The notes under the pieces are model-generated. The model was not told where the DNA came from, made no database searches, and saw only the letters and a list, made by a program, of their open reading frames with translations. The translations under genes and the position numbers were made by a program. A DNA stretch of 64,000 nucleotides. Origin: Anoxybacteroides voinovskiense. Its GTDB lineage: Bacteria > Bacillota > Bacilli > Bacillales > Anoxybacillaceae. The DNA is taken from positions 1 through 64,000 of the forward strand of contig NZ_JACIDE010000007.1 in NCBI RefSeq assembly GCF_014196205.1, in the 5' to 3' direction. Shown here one piece after another: positions 44,668-54,597 of the stretch. The first letter of the stretch is position 1. Every line of letters begins with the position of its first letter.

Positions 44668-45810
44668 TTAGCGAAACCCAATCGATAAGCCAAACATAAC
44701 GAGCAGCGACGCAAAAACAAACGCCGCAAGCTGCCGCTTCCATAAGCGGTGGCGCGGCAAGTGAACGATGCCAGCCGCTAAAAAGCCACCGATGAGCCCG
44801 CCGATATGTCCAGCATTATCGATCCCTGGAAGCAATAGCCCAAGCGCTAAATTCAGCACGACAAGCCCGATAATATTCGTTCCCATCGTTTGAAAAAAGA
44901 GATGGCGATAAACCGTCCCGAAATAAAGCAATGCGCCAAACAGCCCAAAAATGGCTCCTGATGCTCCTGCGGACAGCGATGTCGTAAACAAGAAACTGCC
45001 GAGCGTCCCGAAAAAACCAGCGACAAGGTAAATGAAACAAAAGCGGAAAGAGCCATACAACCGCTCGGTCGCCATGCCAATATAATAAAGTGCCATTGTG
45101 TTCATCAATAGATGAAAAAAGCCGATATGCAAAAAAATAGGCGTAATAAAGCGCCACCACTCTTGTTGCATCAGCGGGTTAAACTTCGCCCCGTAACGAA
45201 TTAACACATCCGGATTCGTGCTGCCACCATGTGATTCCAATAAAAGAAACATCACAATTTGTAAGGCGATGAATACGTATGTAAATAGCGGGCGGCCGTA
45301 ATCAAGCAGTCGCTCTTCGTTTTCCCGCCGCTCTTTTTCTAAACGAAACACGAGTCGCTGCACATGTTGCGCCGCCAGAAATGGATCGACTTCACGTGCA
45401 ACAGGTTCTAATACAACCGGTTCACGAAGAACATCACTAATTTGTTGCAATGCATGTACCGCATTTCCTGAATGAAGCAAAACGGTATGCAACTGCGGGA
45501 AATGTTCTGTTGTCTTAGCAACGACCCATTCCCAATCATCGACCGGTGGATACGTCGATACGTATATATTTAATACGTGATTCCCTCGACGAAACGGTCG
45601 ATTTTGCAGCTGCATCGCCACGTGCGTTGTATAATCGAGATCGCGCGCTAACCAGCTGCTCCAATCGACATCGTAGCGAACGAGGCGAACGAGCGGTGCA
45701 TGTTGCCCGAACGACGCTAACCAAATTTCCTCAGGGGCATTGGCTAATTTGATGATACGGTATTGTTTTTTCACAAAAAAATAAACAAGCTGCCAATAAA
45801 GAAGCTCCAC
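44668..45810 (-). CDS. gluP: Rhomboid family intramembrane serine protease GluP
   Basis: 380 aa. An N-terminal cytosolic domain (1-175) is followed by six membrane segments. The catalytic Ser is in GASGAIFG and the His in NAGHIGGLIGG. It ends soon after the last membrane segment; B. subtilis YqgP (GluP) is about 507 aa with a C-terminal TPR domain, which is missing here. In B. subtilis it cleaves the magnesium transporter MgtE with FtsH. Confidence 0.93.
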   Translation of the reverse strand: MELLYWQLVYFFVKKQYRIIKLANAPEEIWLASFGQHAPLVRLVRYDVDWSSWLARDLDYTTHVAMQLQNRPFRRGNHVLNIYVSTYPPVDDWEWVVAKTTEHFPQLHTVLLHSGNAVHALQQISDVLREPVVLEPVAREVDPFLAAQHVQRLVFRLEKERRENEERLLDYGRPLFTYVFIALQIVMFLLLESHGGSTNPDVLIRYGAKFNPLMQQEWWRFITPIFLHIGFFHLLMNTMALYYIGMATERLYGSFRFCFIYLVAGFFGTLGSFLFTTSLSAGASGAIFGLFGALLYFGTVYRHLFFQTMGTNIIGLVVLNLALGLLLPGIDNAGHIGGLIGGFLAAGIVHLPRHRLWKRQLAAFVFASLLVMFGLSIGFR

Positions 45811-45856
45811 ATTCCCCTCTCCCTTTCGCTAAAAAGAGCAATTTTTTCCTATTGTA

Positions 45857-46039
45857 TCACACTTCGCGAACGACTTGGGAAACAATTAACTTACGGATGG
45901 CCGGAACGTTCATCCCCACCTGCACAAGCCACCGCCGCAACGGGCGAATGCGTAAAACGGCATTCAACACTTGATATCGATAGCGATACATCACCAACGA
46001 ACTAAGCAAAATAAAAAGCGCATACACCATTTTTCTCAT
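45857..46039 (-). CDS. yqgO: YqgO-like small membrane protein
   Basis: 60 aa. One membrane segment (MVYALFILLSSLVMY) and a basic Arg-rich C-terminal part (RIRPLRRWLVQVG). Of two adjacent ATGs the second (46039) is 6 nt from GAGGAGG. Position beside the rhomboid gene matches YqgO. Function unknown. Confidence 0.78.
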   Translation of the reverse strand: MRKMVYALFILLSSLVMYRYRYQVLNAVLRIRPLRRWLVQVGMNVPAIRKLIVSQVVREV

Positions 46040-46109
46040 CATATCCCTCCTCTTTTCCGTTTGTTTATTCTTTTTTCCAAAAGAGAAGGAAATTATAAAA
46101 GCGTCCTCT

Positions 46110-47084
<975 letters not shown>

Positions 47085-47140
47085 TTATCTCACGTTTTTT
47101 GATTGTACACCGTTTCTTTTTTTACTTTTCCTTATAACTA

Positions 47141-47905
47141 TTACAACTTCATGACAAAAAAGTAAACAATCGTTGAACAAAAAATGGCGAGCCAGTTCAC
47201 AACGTCATTATTTAACCAATCTTGCCCTTTTATTCTTATCGTTTGTTTTCCGCAATGCTTTCGCTTTTCCGTTTCGATTCCACACACCGTGCAGCGGTAC
47301 GAAGCTTGCCAAACGGCACCGAGATATGTATCTACAACGCTGCCGAAAAAGCCGAAAGTACTGACGGCAACTATGGAAATGTCATGCCATAATACGTTCC
47401 CGACAAGCGCAATCACGAACGCGCCGAAAAAAGAGGCGAGCGTTCCAAGCGATGTCACCGCCCCCGATGTGCCTGGCTCGACTTTTTTCCACGTTGTAAT
47501 CATTCTTGGGGATTGGCGGCTGACGCTCCCAATTTCCGATGCCCATGTATCTGCGTTCGCCGCGGCAATGGAAACGGCAAATAGCCCATGCCAACTCCAA
47601 TGAGGGAAAACGAGAGCAAGCAAGCTAATCGCCGCTGGAATGCTGCCGTTGGCGAGCACTTGCACATAATCACGCTGTGCCCCTTTTTCTATTTTCTCTG
47701 CTAGTAATTGTTTTTGCTGATGGCGAAAATGGCTCCAAACACTAGACGTCGCAAAAAATACCCCGAGCAAACATAATCCTTGCCAAGAAAAGCTAGCCGC
47801 TACTGCCGTCCCGACAAGCATCGTCGCTATTGCCCCTGACAAAGAAAGCGAACGAACGAAAAACCCACCGATAGCAACGAATACGATCGCGATATACTCA
47901 TTCAT
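47141..47905 (-). CDS. DUF92/TMEM19 family membrane protein
   Basis: 254 aa with six to seven membrane segments. The family motif AAANADTWASEIG near residue 130 and KKVEPGTSGAVT are present, as is a C-X2-C pair in RCTVCG. The ATG at 47905 overlaps the cyclo-ligase gene by 8 bp. Homologues include phytyl-phosphate kinase-like proteins; the substrate here is unknown. Confidence 0.9.
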   Translation of the reverse strand: MNEYIAIVFVAIGGFFVRSLSLSGAIATMLVGTAVAASFSWQGLCLLGVFFATSSVWSHFRHQQKQLLAEKIEKGAQRDYVQVLANGSIPAAISLLALVFPHWSWHGLFAVSIAAANADTWASEIGSVSRQSPRMITTWKKVEPGTSGAVTSLGTLASFFGAFVIALVGNVLWHDISIVAVSTFGFFGSVVDTYLGAVWQASYRCTVCGIETEKRKHCGKQTIRIKGQDWLNNDVVNWLAIFCSTIVYFFVMKL

Positions 47906-48461
47906 GGCAAACGATGACCTTTTCATTCGTAATAATAACATCGACCGGTATGTCGTGCGGCTCGATTGGCAGCTGTTCTATCACTTGAAACGAGTATGCT
48001 AACGAAGCAGTCGGGCTTTTCACTTGTTGTAAATACCGGTCATAATAGCCGCCGCCATATCCGATTCGATACCCATCGGTAGAAAAGCAAATACCAGGGA
48101 CAATCATTAACTCAATCGCCTGTGGGGGTATTTCTTCTGTGATCGCTTCGATTGGCTCCCTTAGTCCAAAATATACTGTTTCTAGCTGGGCAAACGAGCG
48201 AATCGCGCGAAACGTCATCGTCTTCGTTTCCGGATAGCATTTTGGCACACAAACGATCTTCCCTTCTTCCCACGCCTTTTCAATGATAGGCATTGTATTA
48301 ATCTCTTGCCCTTTGGAAACCGTCAGTGCCACCGTCGTCGCTTGTTGCCACCCCGAAAAAGCGTATAACTTAGCGGCAATTTGTTCGTCGTATGCTCGCT
48401 TTTCTTCCGGCGTTAATTGCCGCAGCCGTTCTCTCATTTGTTCGCGAATAAACGATTTCAT
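47898..48461 (-). CDS. yqgN: 5-formyltetrahydrofolate cyclo-ligase
   Basis: 187 aa. ATP-dependent conversion of 5-formyl- to 5,10-methenyl-THF. The family motif GYRIGYGGGYYDRYL is near residue 135, and the N-terminal basic QMRERLRQLTPEEK is typical. It is one more folate enzyme in the window besides FolD and GcvT. Confidence 0.95.
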   Translation of the reverse strand: MKSFIREQMRERLRQLTPEEKRAYDEQIAAKLYAFSGWQQATTVALTVSKGQEINTMPIIEKAWEEGKIVCVPKCYPETKTMTFRAIRSFAQLETVYFGLREPIEAITEEIPPQAIELMIVPGICFSTDGYRIGYGGGYYDRYLQQVKSPTASLAYSFQVIEQLPIEPHDIPVDVIITNEKVIVCHE

Positions 48462-48477
48462 CCTTTTCCTCCTTTAA

Positions 48478-48510
48478 CAAAAAAGCAGCAGGAAATCGCT
48501 TCCTACTGCT
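48478..48510 (-). terminator. Terminator after rpmG
   Basis: Stem AGCAG-AGGAA / TTCCT-CTGCT with a T-run, overlapping the rpmG stop codon. Confidence 0.85.
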
Positions 48511-48659
48511 TACTTTGTTTCACGATGAACAGTTGCTTTTTTATCTCGTGGGCAATATTTTTTTAGTTCCAGACGGTCTGGATTATTGCGTTTATTTTTT
48601 GTGGAAATATAGTTACGTTCGCCGCATTCTGTGCAAGCTAATGTAATGTTTACGCGCAT
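48510..48659 (-). CDS. rpmG: 50S ribosomal protein L33
   Basis: 49 aa starting [23 protein letters not shown]2-C pair (CTEC) and a single later Cys (KYCPR) are present. B. subtilis L33 paralogues are zinc-binding with two CxxC pairs; here the second knuckle reads YCPRDKK, so zinc binding would be incomplete. AGGGAAAAAG precedes the ATG. B. subtilis has rpmGA at this position. Confidence 0.94.
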   Translation of the reverse strand: MRVNITLACTECGERNYISTKNKRNNPDRLELKKYCPRDKKATVHRETK

Positions 48660-48733
48660 CTTTTTCCCTCCAAACTTTTTATAATCAGACCTTTCTATGA
48701 TAGCATTTTTTTTTCGCGATTTCCATATTTAAT

Positions 48734-51109
48734 TTAGACATTTTGATATTGGCGAATTTTTTTTATATATCGTGTGACCGTTTCCCGCACTTTTTGCCCG
48801 TCAAACGCCTCAGAATAAATCGTAAATACCGGCTGATCTACTTCCGGCAAAATAAACGTCCAACTGCCATCCGGATGGCGTACTTTAATGCCGCCACCGA
48901 CATCTACGTTCGTTTCGCTTTCGTCTTCGATAAGCTTCCGCATCACGACCGCGCGAGCGTTCCACGGGCAGAACACGTAATCTTTTAACCAATGTAGGCG
49001 TGGAAGGGAAGCGATAACTTGCGATAGCGGGCGGGCTTCGACGGCAAAAAGCTGAAGCAGCTGAACAAACGCAAACACCGCATCGTACAAAAAATGAAAC
49101 GGATGCGACCATGCGCGCAACATTTCTCGTCGCGTTCCTTCTACTCGCTTCGTGCTGCCGTTTAAACGGCTGGCAACCGACTCTAATCCAGAAGGGGCAT
49201 ACGCCGGAAGCGGCACCGAGCGATCTGAATGAAAGAGAAGCGATACGAGCGTATAAAGCGAAAATAGCTGCTCCTCCGTTATCATATTCCCTGTTTCGTC
49301 CATTATGAAAAATTGTTCGCCGTCTTTTTTCGCCACGACAGCAAATAAGGCGTTTGTTGCTTTGAGATATTCGCGCAGTTCGTGAAGAGATGTTTGTTTA
49401 ATTATGGTGACTTCGTGGGTTGAAAACAACTGTTCGATAAGTGAAGAAGCATTTGCGTCCGAAACAAAGAGCGCGTTTGGGTGAAGAGAAAGCGACATAT
49501 ATTGACGCATTGCTTGAATGTATGGAGCGCTTGGCTGACGTTCATAGTTGGCATACCCGATTTGTTCAAACGCAACGCGACGAATATTCCCTTGGGCAAA
49601 TGTATGCTCTAGTTTTTTTTCTTGGAAGCGATCGAGTGGGTAGCCACATTCGTCATATAAATCGATATACACTTTGTCATTTTCTAAAAAGAAATATGCC
49701 CCACCAGCATGAGATAAGCGAGAGAGGTGGTAGCGGACGACTGGTGCTGTTGTCCCTTCTTGCCATTCGGTCGTACAAATGCCAGAGGCATGCAATCCTT
49801 GGGAAAACGATTGTTTCATCATGGTTGTAAACGGATGCCCATCACTCGCAACGATGACGTGGCTGTGTAGCGGCAATATGCTGCCGTAAGCGGCACCGAG
49901 TTTAGCCGCATAGTCTGGGGTCATCTCGACATTCGCTACTCCAGAAATGCCACGCACACCAAAGAGCGGTTGCGAAGCATCTGTTCCCCAGAAAAGAGAC
50001 GAATGAACGACCGTTCCCTCGACAATCGTTTTACTTGGCCAGATTTTCGTATTCGGTTTCACATGCACGTTCGGCTGAATTGTACAATGGCTACCGACGA
50101 CGGATTGTTCGAGCAACTCCACATGGTTCGCTACGTACGTATCGTTTGCGACTAAACTTCCACGCAATTCTGCATAGCGCCCGATATAGACGCGATCCCA
50201 AATAATGCTGCGTTTCACTGACGTATGTTCGCCGATATGCACGTTTGCGCCGATGACGGTATATGGGTCAATTTTCGCATATTTACGAACACATCCTCCT
50301 TCGCCAATAAACGCCGGGCCGACGATAACCGCGCCATCTTCAATTTTAGCGCCTGCACCGACCCAAACATGAGGAAATACTTCCTGCCCTGGGGGCGAAA
50401 CATTTACGCGCTTATTTAACAAGTCGATATGTGCCTTTCGATATTGCTCAATGCTTCCGATATCCAACCAATAGCCATCCGCAAAAAAGGCATAAAGTGG
50501 GGCATTTTGCTGCATTAAGTATGGAAAAATATCGTTGCTAAAATCACATTTGTCTTCTTTCATGTATTGGAAAATCTCCCGTTCGAACAGATAAATTCCT
50601 GTGTTTACTAAATCGCTATACACTTCGTTCCATTTCGGCTTCTCCACCAATTGTTTTACCCGTCCATCGCTTGCCGTAATAATTCCGCCGTAATCGAGCG
50701 GATTAGCTTGCTTCGTTGCTACAATCGTCGCAAGCGCACCGCGGTCGCGGTGAAACGCCATCGCTTCAAATAAATCAATATCCGTTAAAGCGTCGCCGCT
50801 GACGACGATAAACGTATCGTCAATAAATGACATGGCGTTTTTTATGCTCCCTGCTGTTCCGAGCGGCTCTTGTTCTTCAAAATAACAAATATTCACTCCA
50901 AAGCGGCTGCCGTCCCCGAAATACGTCTTAATCGTTTCCCCCAAATAGTGAATCGTAATCGCAATATCCGTCACCCCAAACCGCTTTAGCCAATCAATTG
51001 CGTATTCTAGCACTGGCTTTCCAACAAGCGGCACCATTGGCTTTGGCACGTCGCAAGTAAGCGGTCGGAGCCGCGTTCCTCGCCCGCCAGCCATAATAAT
51101 TGCTTTCAT
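48734..51109 (-). CDS. Sugar-phosphate nucleotidyltransferase fused to a degenerate phosphomannomutase-like domain
   Basis: 791 aa. Residues 1-235 are a nucleotidyltransferase (AGGRGTRLRPLT, KPMVPLVGKPVLE, GDALTDID); 250-370 are left-handed beta-helix hexapeptides; 380-791 resemble phosphohexomutase (GVRGISGVANVEMTPDYA). The mutase phosphoserine loop (TASHNP in relatives) is absent: the region reads AGGAYFFLENDK. The metal loop DGDxDR is replaced by AKKDGEQF. GDP-mannose or a similar NDP-sugar is the likely product; mutase activity is doubtful. Confidence 0.88.
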   Translation of the reverse strand: MKAIIMAGGRGTRLRPLTCDVPKPMVPLVGKPVLEYAIDWLKRFGVTDIAITIHYLGETIKTYFGDGSRFGVNICYFEEQEPLGTAGSIKNAMSFIDDTFIVVSGDALTDIDLFEAMAFHRDRGALATIVATKQANPLDYGGIITASDGRVKQLVEKPKWNEVYSDLVNTGIYLFEREIFQYMKEDKCDFSNDIFPYLMQQNAPLYAFFADGYWLDIGSIEQYRKAHIDLLNKRVNVSPPGQEVFPHVWVGAGAKIEDGAVIVGPAFIGEGGCVRKYAKIDPYTVIGANVHIGEHTSVKRSIIWDRVYIGRYAELRGSLVANDTYVANHVELLEQSVVGSHCTIQPNVHVKPNTKIWPSKTIVEGTVVHSSLFWGTDASQPLFGVRGISGVANVEMTPDYAAKLGAAYGSILPLHSHVIVASDGHPFTTMMKQSFSQGLHASGICTTEWQEGTTAPVVRYHLSRLSHAGGAYFFLENDKVYIDLYDECGYPLDRFQEKKLEHTFAQGNIRRVAFEQIGYANYERQPSAPYIQAMRQYMSLSLHPNALFVSDANASSLIEQLFSTHEVTIIKQTSLHELREYLKATNALFAVVAKKDGEQFFIMDETGNMITEEQLFSLYTLVSLLFHSDRSVPLPAYAPSGLESVASRLNGSTKRVEGTRREMLRAWSHPFHFLYDAVFAFVQLLQLFAVEARPLSQVIASLPRLHWLKDYVFCPWNARAVVMRKLIEDESETNVDVGGGIKVRHPDGSWTFILPEVDQPVFTIYSEAFDGQKVRETVTRYIKKIRQYQNV

Positions 51110-51248
51110 CCCCCCACCCCCTGGATTTTACGGAATATTCTTAAAATATCTCTGTTTTTATTTTATCTTTCGTCACTCACGTATACAAGATAGACATTTT
51201 GTCGATTTTATGTAGTTATTTATGTTATATTCAAAAAGGGTGATACAA

Positions 51249-51599
51249 ATGATGGAATATGTGATGTTTGCACTAATTGGGATATCGGTTTTTTTACTAC
51301 TTGTATCTTTTTTTGGAAAAGACCGCCTCAAACAAGTCGAAGAGCAGCTCGATCAGTTAACGCTTTCGCTTGCCCAAGAAACATACCAGCTAAAAAAACG
51401 GCTGAAAGTGTTAGAGGAAGAATTGCTGATGGACGACGTAATACAATCGACAAAAACACGGGCGGAAACCGCTGCTTTCTCTGTGCACGACCGCATCCGG
51501 CTCCTTTATAAACAAGGGCTTTCCGCAGAGCAAATTGCCCGAGAAACGGCAATGACGGTAGAAGAAGTTCGCATGGTGTTGCGGGGGATTGCTCGATGA
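51249..51599 (+). CDS. Membrane-anchored protein with coiled coil and C-terminal HTH-like segment
   Basis: 116 aa. Residues 3-20 form a membrane segment, about 25-60 a heptad-rich coiled coil, and the end (HDRIRLLYKQGLSAEQIAR, then MTVEEVRMVL) looks like a sigma-factor-type helix-turn-helix. The layout recalls SwrB. AGGGTG lies 6 nt before the ATG. It is co-transcribed with the next gene through an ATGA overlap. It may correspond to yqzD or yqzC, which lie here in B. subtilis, but I cannot assign which. Confidence 0.8.
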   Translation: MMEYVMFALIGISVFLLLVSFFGKDRLKQVEEQLDQLTLSLAQETYQLKKRLKVLEEELLMDDVIQSTKTRAETAAFSVHDRIRLLYKQGLSAEQIARETAMTVEEVRMVLRGIAR

Positions 51600-52033
51600 A
51601 AAAAGAAATTCGCGCTTTTGCACTTGGCATGTTGCTTTCGACTTCTATCCTTGGGGTTGTCTATTATCAGTACGACAAGCAGCAACCGCTAACAAAAGCA
51701 CAAGTAGACGCTTATTTGCAAAAACATCACAAAATTGCGCTGAGCAACGCGCAATATACTGCACTTAAAGAAAAAGCAAGCAAAGCGAACAAACAAGCAA
51801 AACAGCGGACACCGAATATTACTACCGTTCATATTTATCATCTTGTCATTGAAAAAGGGGACGTTCCTGCCAAGTTCGCGAAAGAATTAGAAGCAGCGAA
51901 CATCATTGCCGATGCAGATGCTCTTACCTCTTACTTAGAAACGCATCAGCTTACACGGGCAATTCGCCCCGGCACGTACGAAATTCGTAGCGACATGAGC
52001 TACGAACAAATCGCGGCGATGTTAACGCATTAA
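51596..52033 (+). CDS. MltG N-domain-like membrane protein without catalytic domain
   Basis: 145 aa. N-terminal membrane segment (about residues 7-24), a Lys/Gln-rich linker, and a C-terminal domain with VIEKGDVPAKFAKELEAAN, IRPGTYEIRSDMSYEQIAA, resembling the LysM-like domain of the endolytic transglycosylase MltG. The catalytic YceG domain is not present. Overlaps the previous gene by 4 bp. The TAA stop is the first triplet of repeat copy C. Confidence 0.82.
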   Translation: MKKEIRAFALGMLLSTSILGVVYYQYDKQQPLTKAQVDAYLQKHHKIALSNAQYTALKEKASKANKQAKQRTPNITTVHIYHLVIEKGDVPAKFAKELEAANIIADADALTSYLETHQLTRAIRPGTYEIRSDMSYEQIAAMLTH

Positions 52034-52188
52034 GAAAAGCGCAAAGCGCCCGCCGATCGGCGAAGATCGCACAAGCCCCACCGAGGAGGCTTCGCCGCCG
52101 CAGCGTGGGGCGGAGCGACTCGAGCCGATGGCGCTTGGAGCTAGACAGCGCTCCACCTAATGGTAAGATTTTATACTTTCTTACCTTT
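52031..52188 (+). repeat. GC-rich dispersed repeat, copy C, starting at a stop codon
   Basis: 158 bp. Starts TAAGAAAAGCGCAAAGCGCC at the stop of the upstream gene. It contains GATCGGCGAAGATCG, GAGGAGGCT, GCCGCCGCAGCG and AGCTAGACAGCGC, and ends in the GGTAAGA / TCTTACC hairpin. Nearly identical to copy B except for about 20 bp present only here. Core blocks are shared with copy A. Confidence 0.87.
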
Positions 52189-52191
52189 TTG

Positions 52192-52222
52192 AAAAAAGGT
52201 GAGCCCTTCGCTCACCTTTTCA
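52192..52222. terminator. Bidirectional terminator beside phoU
   Basis: Stem AAAAGGTGAG / CTCACCTTTT with loop CCCTTCG, directly at the phoU stop codon. Confidence 0.9.
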
Positions 52223-52873
52223 TTAACTATTTAAATCATAATGTCTTCCTTTGACGAGATACACGACATGTTCTGCCATGTTGGTGACGTGGTCCGCTGT
52301 GCGCTCGAGATAGCGCGCAATTAATGACAGCATGTTCATTTGCGAGAAATTTTCTTGCGAATGCTCAAGCTGTAACAAATCACGCATAATTTGCCCATAT
52401 AATTCATCGACTTCGTCGTCCATGTCGGAAATTTTGCGCGCTAATGCGACATCCTCTTCGTTATACGCTTTTAACCCGAGCGAAACCATGTCTAGCGCAA
52501 TTTGATGCATGCGAACAAGCTTATCGATCCCCATCACAAACGGCTGTTCACCGATACGAATCGTCGCTTTCGCAATGTTCACCGCGTAATCGGCAATTCG
52601 CTCCACATCGGTCGCGATTTTAATGGCGACGACAATGCGGCGCAAGTCAATTGCGACGGGCTGTTGTTTGGCAATTAACAAAATCGCAAAATCGTTAATT
52701 TCTTCTTCTAACATGTCAATTTGGCTGTCGCGCTCGATCACTTCTAACGCTTGATCGACGTTTTTCGTTTGAAATGCCTCAATCGCTTGGATCAGCGCAG
52801 TTTCTGTTAAATTGCCTAACTCTATCAGTTTTTGTTGCAACGTTTTTAAGTCGTATTGAAATTTTCCTCTCAT
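52223..52873 (-). CDS. phoU: Phosphate transport regulator PhoU
   Basis: 216 aa, two three-helix bundles. Each repeat has the metal-binding E/DxxxD pattern: ERDSQIDMLEEEIND and ISDMDDEVDELYG. It links the Pst transporter to phosphate signalling. The ATG at 52873 follows AAAAGGAGA; the longer frame reads back into pstB. It is the last gene of pstSCAB-phoU. Confidence 0.95.
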   Translation of the reverse strand: MRGKFQYDLKTLQQKLIELGNLTETALIQAIEAFQTKNVDQALEVIERDSQIDMLEEEINDFAILLIAKQQPVAIDLRRIVVAIKIATDVERIADYAVNIAKATIRIGEQPFVMGIDKLVRMHQIALDMVSLGLKAYNEEDVALARKISDMDDEVDELYGQIMRDLLQLEHSQENFSQMNMLSLIARYLERTADHVTNMAEHVVYLVKGRHYDLNS

Positions 52874-52889
52874 CGTTCCCGTCTCCTTT

Positions 52890-53690
52890 TTATCCGAATC
52901 GACCAGTAATGTAATCTTCTGTCCGCTTGTCTGCCGGAGTCGAGAATAATTGGTCTGTTTCCGCAAACTCGACTACTTCTCCATTCAAGAAAAACGCGGT
53001 CCGGTCGGAAATGCGAGCCGCTTGCTGCATGTTGTGCGTCACGATGATAATGCTGTAGTTTTTCTTTAACTCTTCAATCAATTCTTCGACTTTTAGCGTC
53101 GAAATCGGATCAAGCGCCGATGTCGGTTCGTCCATTAAAATGACATCTGGTTCAATCGCTAAGCAACGGGCGATGCATAACCGCTGTTGCTGTCCACCCG
53201 ACAATCCATACGCATTTTCATGAAGGCGGTCTTTCACTTCGTCCCAAATCGCTGCCCCGCGCAAACTTTTTTCCACAATTTCATCGAGTATTTTTTTGTC
53301 GCGAATGCCATGAATGCGCGGACCATAGGCGACGTTTTCATAAATGGATTTCGGAAACGGATTTGGCTTTTGGAACACCATGCCCACTTGTGTGCGCAAT
53401 TCTTCAACGCGATACGTCGGATCAAAAATATTGCGACCGCGATACGTAATTTCGCCCGATGTGCGCACGTTCGGTACAAGTTCAATCATTCGGTTTAACG
53501 TTTTAATGTACGTCGACTTCCCGCATCCTGATGGACCGATAATTGCCGTTACTTCGTTCTCATAAATGTCTAATTCAATATTTTTTAACGCATGATGCTC
53601 ACCATACCATAAATTCAATTCTTTTGTGCGGTAAACAACTGCTTTTTCTTCAGTAGGCGCTATCGTCTTTTCTTTTACCATTGTCAACAT
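52890..53690 (-). CDS. pstB: Phosphate ABC transporter ATP-binding protein
   Basis: 266 aa. Walker [10 protein letters not shown], signature LSGGQQQRL, Walker [14 protein letters not shown]-loop THNMQQA. Energises phosphate import with PstA and PstC. Only one pstB is present, whereas B. subtilis has two. The ATG at 53690 follows GAGAGGGG. Confidence 0.97.
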   Translation of the reverse strand: MLTMVKEKTIAPTEEKAVVYRTKELNLWYGEHHALKNIELDIYENEVTAIIGPSGCGKSTYIKTLNRMIELVPNVRTSGEITYRGRNIFDPTYRVEELRTQVGMVFQKPNPFPKSIYENVAYGPRIHGIRDKKILDEIVEKSLRGAAIWDEVKDRLHENAYGLSGGQQQRLCIARCLAIEPDVILMDEPTSALDPISTLKVEELIEELKKNYSIIIVTHNMQQAARISDRTAFFLNGEVVEFAETDQLFSTPADKRTEDYITGRFG

Positions 53691-53715
53691 AAAACCCCTC
53701 TCCTTCATCTAGGCG

Positions 53716-54597
53716 CTAAAACCGTTTTTGAAATTTATTCCGAATCCATATTGCAATCGAGTTGAGCATAACTAATAAAACAAGCAACACAACAATTCCT
53801 GCTGCTGCCACATGTTGAAACTCCTCTTGCGGTCTTCCCGTCCAGTTGTAAATTTGCATTGGCATGACCGTGAATGTATCGAACACACTTTTCGGCAAAT
53901 ATGCAATAAACGTTGGGATACCTAATACAATTAAAGGAGCTGTTTCACCGATTGCACGGGACAGTGCCAAAATGCTCCCAGTTAAAATGCCTGGAACGGC
54001 AGCTGGCAACACCACTCGGTAAATCGTCTGCCATTTCGTCGCTCCCATTCCGTACGATGCTTCCCGAAGCTGGTTTGGCACCGCACGAAGCGCCTCTTGA
54101 GAAGCAACGACGATCACCGGCAATACAAGCAAGCTCATTGTTAACCCCGCAGCTAATACACTTCTCCCTAGCTCCATTCCTCGTGCAAATACCGTTAATC
54201 CAAGCAAACCGAACACAATCGACGGTACACCTGCCAAGTTAGAAATGTTTGTTTGGATAAAATCTGTAAATCGACTCTTTTTTGCATATTCCTCTAAGTA
54301 AATGGCTGTCCCCACACCTAAAAAAAGTGAAAGTGGCGCAACCATTGCCATGAGCCAAATCGATCCGACTAACGCTGCTTTAATCCCCGCCCGTTCCGGT
54401 ATACGAGAGGGGAAGTTTTGTAGAAAATCAATGTTTAGCCAGCCAGTTGCTTGAGTGAATACCCGATAGAGAAGAACAACAAGGATAATTAACCCAAATA
54501 CGGTCGCAAAGAAAAATAAAAGCTTAAAGATGTTGTTTTTCACTAACCGTCCGTTCATGTGCTGAATAACTTCGCTATGATCGACCAATCGTTTCAT
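53716..54597 (-). CDS. pstA: Phosphate ABC transporter permease PstA
   Basis: 293 aa, six membrane segments. The EAA loop (LREASYGMGATKWQTIYRVVLP) interacts with PstB. The ATG at 54597 shares a base with the pstC stop (TGATG) and lies 8 nt after GGGAGG; TTG at 54600 is an alternative. Confidence 0.96.
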   Translation of the reverse strand: MKRLVDHSEVIQHMNGRLVKNNIFKLLFFFATVFGLIILVVLLYRVFTQATGWLNIDFLQNFPSRIPERAGIKAALVGSIWLMAMVAPLSLFLGVGTAIYLEEYAKKSRFTDFIQTNISNLAGVPSIVFGLLGLTVFARGMELGRSVLAAGLTMSLLVLPVIVVASQEALRAVPNQLREASYGMGATKWQTIYRVVLPAAVPGILTGSILALSRAIGETAPLIVLGIPTFIAYLPKSVFDTFTVMPMQIYNWTGRPQEEFQHVAAAGIVVLLVLLVMLNSIAIWIRNKFQKRF

